Source: Odontocerum albicorne (taxonomy: Eukaryota > Arthropoda > Insecta > Trichoptera > Odontoceridae). From it: DNA of 64,000 nt. The translations under genes and the position numbers were made by a program. How positions within the stretch are numbered: the stretch's first letter is position 1; each line of letters starts with the position of its first letter. The notes under the pieces are model-generated. The model was not told the DNA's origin, made no database searches, and worked only from the letters and a program-made list of their open reading frames with translations. The stretch lies in assembly GCA_949825065.1 (NCBI GenBank), contig OX463848.1:30075549-30139548 (forward strand), in the 5' to 3' direction. Of the stretch, positions 57,640 to 64,000 are shown one piece after another.

Positions 57640-58340
57640 GAGAAAAACGACAGGGGCTAACTATAAGCGGACCACTTACGCTGTCCAAAATTACATATTG
57701 GTCGCTATAAAAAAGGTGGACCCGGATAAGAAGAAATTCACTCTTCACCCGGCTGCAGTGCCGGGTGGATTGGATTCACCTGAGCTGTGCCTGCACCAGC
57801 GCCAAGCAAGTATTAAACAACTGCCAGTTCCAGCCGACGATCATTCACCAGCCAGCGGTCGACCAGCAAAACGTCTCCACTCCAGCTCTTCCGTTTTCTT
57901 CACGGGTTGACTTTCCGGCTGCCTTCGTCCTGCTCGGGCTAGCGTTGCTGCCTGCTGGAGCCGCCTCGCCCATACCAACTTTGCCGCTACCTAGAGCCGC
58001 CCTGCTGTCCCGCTCGGACCAGCCTTGCCGCCTCTAGAGCCGTCTCACCATCCCGCCCGAACTCGCATTGCCGCTGCCTAGAACCACCCTGCCCAGACCA
58101 GCGTTGCCGCCTGCTAGAAACGCCTCACCATCCCGCCCGGACTAGCATTGCCGCTCTGTCTGAACCAACATCGCCGTCCATCTAGAGCTACCCTACCTGT
58201 ACCAGCATTGCCACCCACCTCGCGACTAACCTACCTGAATCGCTATCGGCCGCCTACTGTATCACCTTTATATATTCAGTAATAAAAAAATATTTTATTG
58301 AGTTGTCATTGTCGCCCTGAGCCCCTTGAACACACTCCTC
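57640..58340 (+). repeat. GC-rich block of degenerate repeats, possible LTR
   Basis: It is much GC-richer than its surroundings. From about 57930 to 58215 imperfect units of about 40 bp recur (GCATTGCCGCTGCCTAGA..., GCGTTGCCGCCTGCTAGA..., CTCACCATCCCGCCCG). It is followed by TATATATTCAGTAATAAAAA and a TTGTCATTGTCGCCCTGAGC segment, reminiscent of the poly(A) part of an LTR. I found no second LTR, primer binding site or gag/pol. The 90-codon ORFs here have no known domain. Confidence 0.4.
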
Positions 58341-58344
58341 TAGT

Positions 58345-60270
58345 CACGGTAGTAGTAGCGTAGAGATTTTTCTATTACTGGGAGGTGGTGTCACCATATT
58401 TCGTAGAAAATATAAATGCTTGGTTTAAAGTATTAATATGTAGAATAAAGGCACAAGTAAACAATGAGCGGTACAGTTGAGATACAAGTGTTTCACTTGA
58501 ATAGGCGCTAGATACGCCGCTTCTAACACCCACCCCGAAGAGGATGAAGTGGGGACGCAAGTTTAAAGGAAACTGTAAGAGAGCTTGAAGGTTCATGAAG
58601 GTCCGCCATTTGTACCTTCGTTTCCGGAAGCAAGCATGGCCTTTGAAAAATAAAAATACATAATTTAATATCTGATAAACAAATATTTTGTTTAGGATAT
58701 TAAACAACTAACATACGAAAGTTACATTTTTTTTCATATATTCCCGTATCTATTGTTTTTCCACATTTATCGTTTAGTTCAGTGGTTTAAAAATGTCCAA
58801 CACCTTTTGAACTCGACGCTTCAAATGTTATTTATTTGGAACCCTACTACAAAAAATGCATGGCAAGTATTTTATTACAATAATTTCAAAGTTAAACATT
58901 TTAAAACCAAAATTTTAATATTCGAGGATGAAACATAGTTTTAAACAATATTGATATCATATAGCAGACTTTATTTATTATTTTACATTTGTATTGTTCA
59001 TGATTTTAAACCTCTGTGGTGCGGAAAGCGTCCGAATCGAATTACCACAGACGTTAGAAAATACAATTTTTGAAATACAAAAAGAAAACATTAACGATTA
59101 TACAACGATAAACATATTAAATGAAAAGGAGGAACAGTTGAATGAGGAATGAGTACCGTCTTAACCGTATTATTGATTCCATTTTCCTAGTTAGTCGGGC
59201 CGAAATTTTTGAATAGCAAAAAAAAAACAAAAGTATTATAAAATGATCAAATAAATGAGTTTTTTTTAAGTTGAGTAATCCCTGAAAACGTTTCACGGAA
59301 CCTCGGAAGTCCCGTGGAACCAAGTTTGAGATATCACTGATTTAGTCAATAAGTATCTTTAAAACCGATAGACAGAGGTTTCACTGTACTGTTTTCACTC
59401 TCGACCACTTGGAATGGAATATGGCGTGATAGCATGTACCTTTATGATATACACACAAGAAAAAAAAATTACTGTCACAGACAATCAAATTTTATTGAGC
59501 GTAAAAGTATTGAAACCGGAATATTCGTAATATACTCGTATTTTCTTCGAAATGTATAGACAATAAACTTTTTAACCTTCCAAGCACACATATTATGTAT
59601 TTTCCAATGCTACGGTAATAAAATATGATCGCCTATAAGCGATAAAGACGGTACATATATCAAACGGTCGACAAATTTTGTTTAAAAAAATATTGAATTG
59701 AAATTGTAAAAGGCTGCAAGTTGCGTTACCAAGAAAATAATTTCTTATCTTTAGGTAAAATTCAAACGCAAAATTGCACCAACTGCTTGTAGACGGTAGG
59801 TTTCGATATTTTCAGTATCTCAGCAATTTATCTTGTCATAGAACGCTGGTTATTATCAAAGCCTAGATTTAGTCGTCATCGCAGTTTCCGAGCGGGCACC
59901 ATCTTCGAGTGACCATTACGACTTTTTAAAATACATTTGACACATACGATCGTTTACTGAATCGTCGCAATAAACTGTATGTATTTTTATTGGTTTGTCA
60001 CATTTTTTCTCTGCGATAGTAAAATAGCATAAAGCAACAAAAAAAACAACTTATTGTGTTCCATCTTCAAAATGATGCAAAAAATGCTCAAGCAATTTGG
60101 GTCGACAATAGCCGAAAAATGGGCTCAACTATTTAATTTCATAATAATATGTTATATATTAAGCACGTTTGAAATGAACAAAGCAACGAAATGTCCTAAC
60201 GACAATTCAATTCAATAAAAAATATGTCAGATATTTTCCTTGAAGATGCGCAAAATTATGCGTATATACG
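58345..60270. other. Intergenic DNA, possible HTH relic only
   Basis: No gene supported. On the minus strand near 59830 a short reading RSMTR, stop, IAEILKISKPTVYKQL resembles a transposase helix-turn-helix, but it is isolated and broken. Confidence 0.4.
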
Positions 60271-60274
60271 AACA

Positions 60275-60560
60275 CGACGTTTCTCTGTTGGGGTAGGCAG
60301 AGAATACAGAGCGCCAAATTTTCCTACATTTCACTAATACTTAATTTGCCGCTTCCACATACATGACAGCTATCTGTTTTTTATCATTCGTTATCTTTCC
60401 TTTTCTCAATATTTCATTGGTCCAACCAAACATTTCTTGGTCGTCCTCGACCCCCATACGATTCTCACTTACGTTTACACTATACATTTGCATTTATTGA
60501 TTATGCAGCCGTTCAACATGTATAAACCACATCAGCGTGTTCTTTTTCACCTGACTTACA
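60275..60560 (-). repeat. LINE 3'-end copy
   Basis: GTTGGGGTAGGCAGAGAATA at 60285 is the minus-strand form of the LINE terminus seen at 48490. CCAACCAAACATTTCTTGGT at 60422-60441 reads on the minus strand as a GRPRNVWLDQ-like ORF2 tail. Strongly decayed. Confidence 0.5.
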
Positions 60561-60984
60561 CTTCAACTGCATTTATTATTGTATTGTTTTAACAGATTTC
60601 AACAACTTCCGAGATTTTATTTTAAGGGTCAAATGAGTCTTTTAAATTTACGTTTCTTACACAAAAATATAATATAGTCAAATGTATTTATTTACATTTA
60701 AATGGAAAAAAACATGTAAATATAACGGTTAAACCTTCGCAATGTCCACTCGACTATATTTATAATAATTGATTTCATATGCTGTAAATATTACCCATGC
60801 CGACATAATGTTGAAGAGTAAGCTAAGCTAAATTTAAAGATGATGGGCGTGTTCACATAGTGACGTAATTGATTTTTAATTTATAACTGGTCTTAGATAA
60901 AAACTAATAGGTAAAAGCGTTAAGCAGCAAATATATATGTGATACAGTACAATATAAAGATTCAATCGACGCGCAGCGATAGGA

Positions 60985-61339
60985 AACAGTCAAGTTGGCA
61001 CTACTCGAACTGGACAGTATAAAAATCTACTACAACAGTATTTTAGCACCAAATTTTATGTATGGGTGTGAAACGTGGACGTGAAATAAGACTGAAAAGA
61101 AACGAATAAATGTTATAGAAATGCGTACACTAAGAAAACATGGAGTGACAATGTATGACAAAATACGGAAGAAGTGATTAGGGATGAATGTGAACTTAAG
61201 GCCGATTTGTTGAGTAAGATGAAGAGCACCTTGAGATTGTTTGGGTACGTGGAACGAATTAATGAAAAAAAGACTAACAAAACAAATATATAACGTGGAA
61301 ATGTGAGTGGAAGGTGAAGTACTTGGACCTACCTTATTT
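60985..61339 (+). pseudogene. LINE ORF2 C-terminus, left part (interrupted)
   Basis: It reads YGCETWTWNKTEKKRINVIE, then MRTLRKHGVTMYD, LSKMKSTLRLFGYVERINEK and TKQIYNVEM. This is the ETWT...LRxFGxVERM...LTKQIY order of LINE tails. The same ORF resumes after the inserted LINE at 62292. Confidence 0.7.
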
Positions 61340-61344
61340 CTTAT

Positions 61345-62171
61345 TTTTATTAATTATACAGGTCGAGTTATAAAAAATCCACGTTTCTTCTATTTGCTGA
61401 TGACCTCAAAATCTTAAAAAAAAATCGTTCTTATACCGACTGCTTAGACCTACAGTCAGATCTCAACAACGTTTGTGAGTGGAGCCACAATAATAAATTA
61501 TATTTCAATGCATCAAAGTGCAAAATTATGTCGTATCATCGCTCATACGTCTTGACAGATATACGAGTACACTATACCCCGCACAGATAATATTAAAGAT
61601 CTGGGTGTCTTGTTCCACAGCAATCTCGCGTTTGGTCCTCACATAGAAATTATGTGCAACTCAGCTTATAAAACTCTAGGATTTGTAATGAGAATCTCTA
61701 AGTCGTTTGAAAACCAATTGGTGTTCAAAACGTTGTTTAATTCATTGATCCGTAGCAAACTAGAAAGCAATGCTTGCATTTGGAGCCCCGGTGGGGGCGC
61801 AGAACTCACTCATGGTGGAGAAAGTACAAAAAAAATATCTACGATATCTCTATATGAGAGAGTTCGGTGTCTATCCATGGCTTTATCCTACTCAGTTTCT
61901 GCTGGGCATGCTCGGAGATAACTCCTTGAACGTAAGAAGAGATCTGCGTCTCCTGGTATACGTTCTCAAACTCGTTCGAGGAGTTGTGAGCTGTCCAGCA
62001 TTACTACAAAGATAAGCGATAAATGTTCCTAACAATTACACTAGACTGCGCCGGCAAGAACTGTTCTCAATAACATACGCAAGAACGTGTGACTGTGAAT
62101 ATATGTGTAACATATGTTTGTGTGTAATACATACATATACTCGTATGTATGCAAATACATTATTTTTTATT

Positions 62172-62203
<32 letters not shown>

Positions 62204-62291
62204 TTATTCTATGTAATTTTTCTTTATTTTTAATGTCTTGTATTTTTCAAAGTAATTGGGCTAAGCCTGTTTTGAAAAAATAAATAAATAG
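61345..62291 (+). pseudogene. Jockey/CR1-like LINE, 5'-truncated, nested
   Basis: RT remnant: FLLFADDLKILKKNRSYTDC with the catalytic Asp pair, CEWSHNNKLYFNASKCKIMS, then GVLFHSNLAFGPHIEIMCNS, YKTLGFVMRISKSF and FNSLIRSKLESNACIWSP in shifted frames, followed by a degraded C-terminus. It ends with a TA-rich 3'UTR and an AAATAAATAA tail (62279-62291). It interrupts another LINE, so it inserted later. Confidence 0.8.
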
Positions 62292-62465
62292 AGGAAGACA
62301 ATGGAAATTATAGCAGGATCAAGTGTACATTTGAAAGAAGAAAATGTAAAAAGTCATAGAAATCATAGGAACTGTATGAGAAGGTGTAAGACTGCAGCAG
62401 AAGCGAAAGATGAGTGTCGCGATAGGAAAGTCTGGCGTTCTCTCCTCTCAGCCTAGCCTGACAAG
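62292..62465 (+). pseudogene. LINE ORF2 C-terminus, right part
   Basis: RGRQWK..., HRNHRNCMRRCKTAAEAKDE and CRDRKVWRSLLSA then a stop region. The DRKVWRSL ending is a usual LINE ORF2 terminus and continues the fragment at 60985-61339. Confidence 0.6.
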
Positions 62466-62474
62466 ATGTAGTGA

Positions 62475-62740
62475 TGGTATGTATGTATGTACAATGCTAT
62501 CGCTCGATTCACCCATGGGACTCACCTGCGGACGCCTGGTTTACGACCCAGGGGTTATGGGGTTCAATTCCTGTTGGACAACATTTTTTTCAAATAAGAG
62601 CTTTATTTGAAAAAACATTTTTCAAAAAAGAGTCTGGCTTTCACTTACGTCTTAATTAACATGTTTCTGGTTGGCTGGAAGAAATTTCCACGTAACAATA
62701 ATCCCGTCAGGTTGGAATGTACACAACGATGCTTAATACA
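62475..62740 (+). repeat. tRNA-derived SINE with LINE-like tail
   Basis: The head includes an anticodon-arm-like CCTGGTTTACGACCCAGG and a B box in GGGGTTCAATTCC (62550-62563). The tail TTTCTGGTTGGCTGGAAGAA with AATAATCCCGTCAGGTTGGA (62663-62716) matches the LINE 3'UTR at 49255-49320. Confidence 0.6.
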
Positions 62741-62826
62741 ATATCGTTCCTAATATGGCAATAAATTCTCGGCAGAATAATTTTAGTGCAATGAGCAACA
62801 TATCAAATTTCCTTAATACTAGATTA

Positions 62827-64000
62827 GTCAAAAAGTTTTGAAAGCGGAAATGAAAATACATTTTTTTTTGGGGGAAATCACTTTTATTGCTCAGTATAGT
62901 CTCCCATAAGATCAATACACTTGGTCCAACGATCTTCCAACTTTGTTGTCCCATCACGGAAGTGACTTTCTGGAAGGCCTGCAAAATACTCCTCTACGAC
63001 GGCTATAACCTCTTCGTTTGATGAAAAATGCTTTCCACGAAGGAATTTTTTGAGGTGTGAGAACAGCCAGAAGTCAGAGGGAGCTAAATCTGGCAAATAG
63101 GGTGGATGCTGCAACAATTCGTACCCCAATTCACTGATTTTCGCGATGGTTTTTTGAGCTGTGTGAGCAGGTGCATTGTCTTGATGAAAAATGATTTTTT
63201 TCTTCTGCAAACCGGGTCTTTTTTCACAATTTTTTTCATCCAACTGGTCCAAAAGGTCACAATAATAATCAGAGTTGATTGTCTTACCAGTTTGGAGATA
63301 ATCTATCAATAAAATTCCTTTTGCATCCCAAAAAACTGACGCTAACACCTTCTTGGCCGATTTCTGGACACGAACTCGCTTCGGAGCCAAAGTGCCTGGT
63401 TCACATCACTCCTTAGCCTCTTGTTTTGATTCAGGATCATGGTGGTAGACCCAAGTCTCATTCATAGTGATGAATCGACGCAGAAAATCCTTTTTATCCT
63501 TTCGAAATTGTTCCAAATGTTGCTCAGAAAGTCGCATTCGAACGTGTTTTTGTTGTATTGTTAGCAAATGCGGCACCCATTGTGCACACTGTTTTTTGAA
63601 ACCCAAAACTTCAGCCAAAATATGCCATGTTGTTCCATGTGAGATGCCTATGGTGTCAGCTATCACATCCACAGTCGATCGATGATCTTCCAAAACCATA
63701 TCCTGTATTTTCGCTATGATTTCTGGTGTTGATGCACTTTTTGGACGTCCTGAGCGTGGATCGTCTTCAACGCTTGTACGGCCACGAATGGCGAACACGA
63801 ATGTTTAAGAACTCCAAAACCCATCGGTGAACGGTTAGAAATGAAGGAGAAGACTCCTTTAATACTTTCACCATCTTTGCATGAATCTCAGTAGCCGATA
63901 AACCTTCCAAAACAAAGAATTTAATCACTGCACGATATTCGGATTTTTCCATTGTTAAAAAATACACGTTAACTTCAAATGGCTTGTAAACAAAGAATGA
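62827..64000 (-). mobile_element. mariner element 4, defective, cut by window edge
   Basis: The visible end begins GTCAAAAAGTTTTGAAAGCG after TA (62825-62826). The other terminal repeat should lie beyond 64000. It contains a transposase broken by one stop and one frameshift. Confidence 0.85.
62884..63952 (-). pseudogene. mariner transposase pseudogene (irritans-like)
   Basis: Starts MEKSEYRAVIKFFVLEGLSA (63952). A frameshift near 63785 joins to RTSVEDDPRSGRPKSAST, then the second HTH and WVPHLL. The first catalytic motif reads TMNETW, where mariners have TMDETW, so the first Asp is Asn. An in-frame TGA at about 63406 replaces a Trp codon before CEPGTLAPKR. The second and third motifs are FHQDNAPAH and YLPDLAPSDFW with both Asp residues present. 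The C-terminus KLEDRWTKCIDLMGDYTEQ is intact. Few lesions, but the lost catalytic residue alone would abolish activity. Confidence 0.9.

Noticed and set aside
36000..64000. piRNA cluster
   Set aside because: Dense mixed-strand transposon fragments are compatible with one, but nothing in the sequence alone shows it; small-RNA data would be needed.

Overview
The window is nuclear DNA of an animal, almost certainly an insect. It is AT-rich, carries one large intron-rich gene, and is otherwise packed with decayed Tc1/mariner, pogo/Tigger, piggyBac-like, LINE and tRNA-derived SINE sequences typical of arthropod genomes. No operons, ribosome binding sites or other bacterial features are present, and I could not fix the insect order.

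The one host gene I can model with confidence is the orthologue of Drosophila gawky (GW182/TNRC6), on the minus strand. I placed 15 coding exons between 32838 (start codon) and 13351 (stop). All splice phases agree and give a protein of 1568 residues. In order it has a lineage-specific N-terminal segment poor in GW repeats, a long GW-repeat Argonaute-binding region, a UBA domain, a conserved Q-rich middle region, a PAM2 motif and an RRM-containing C-terminal silencing domain. GW182 proteins bridge Argonaute-miRNA complexes to PABP and to deadenylases in the cytoplasm. The AT-rich, transposon-free stretch at about 6.3-13.35 kb, just downstream of the stop, is probably a very long 3'UTR. Its introns hold a Tigger element, a mariner, two palindromic MITEs, a LINE tail, a minimal 68-bp LINE insertion and a private intronic repeat.

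Region by region: 0-5 kb is a cluster of transposon relics (piggyBac edge fragment, SINE, mariner, a deleted mariner with long terminal repeats, a Tc3-like half). 5-6.3 kb is plain intergenic DNA. 6.3-32.9 kb is gawky. 33-39 kb holds LINE ends, a possible promoter region, a palindromic MITE and another mariner. 39.5-42 kb is an RTE-type LINE nested in a Tc3-like element. 42-48 kb is mostly anonymous AT-rich DNA with SINEs and inverted or tandem repeats. 48-53 kb has LINE remnants and a structurally intact mariner with an uninterrupted 339-residue transposase. 53-58 kb has two tandem arrays, a chimeric Tc3-like element and a GC-rich minisatellite-like block. 58-64 kb has a LINE nested in another LINE, a SINE and a mariner cut by the window edge.

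There is no gene system in the sense of cooperating neighbours. The points of interest are the gawky architecture and several unusual repeats: a fold-back MITE family with matched deletions in both arms, a tandem array that seems to have expanded from a single LINE-derived monomer still present 6 kb away, and a transposon whose catalytic core has been replaced by foreign sequence.
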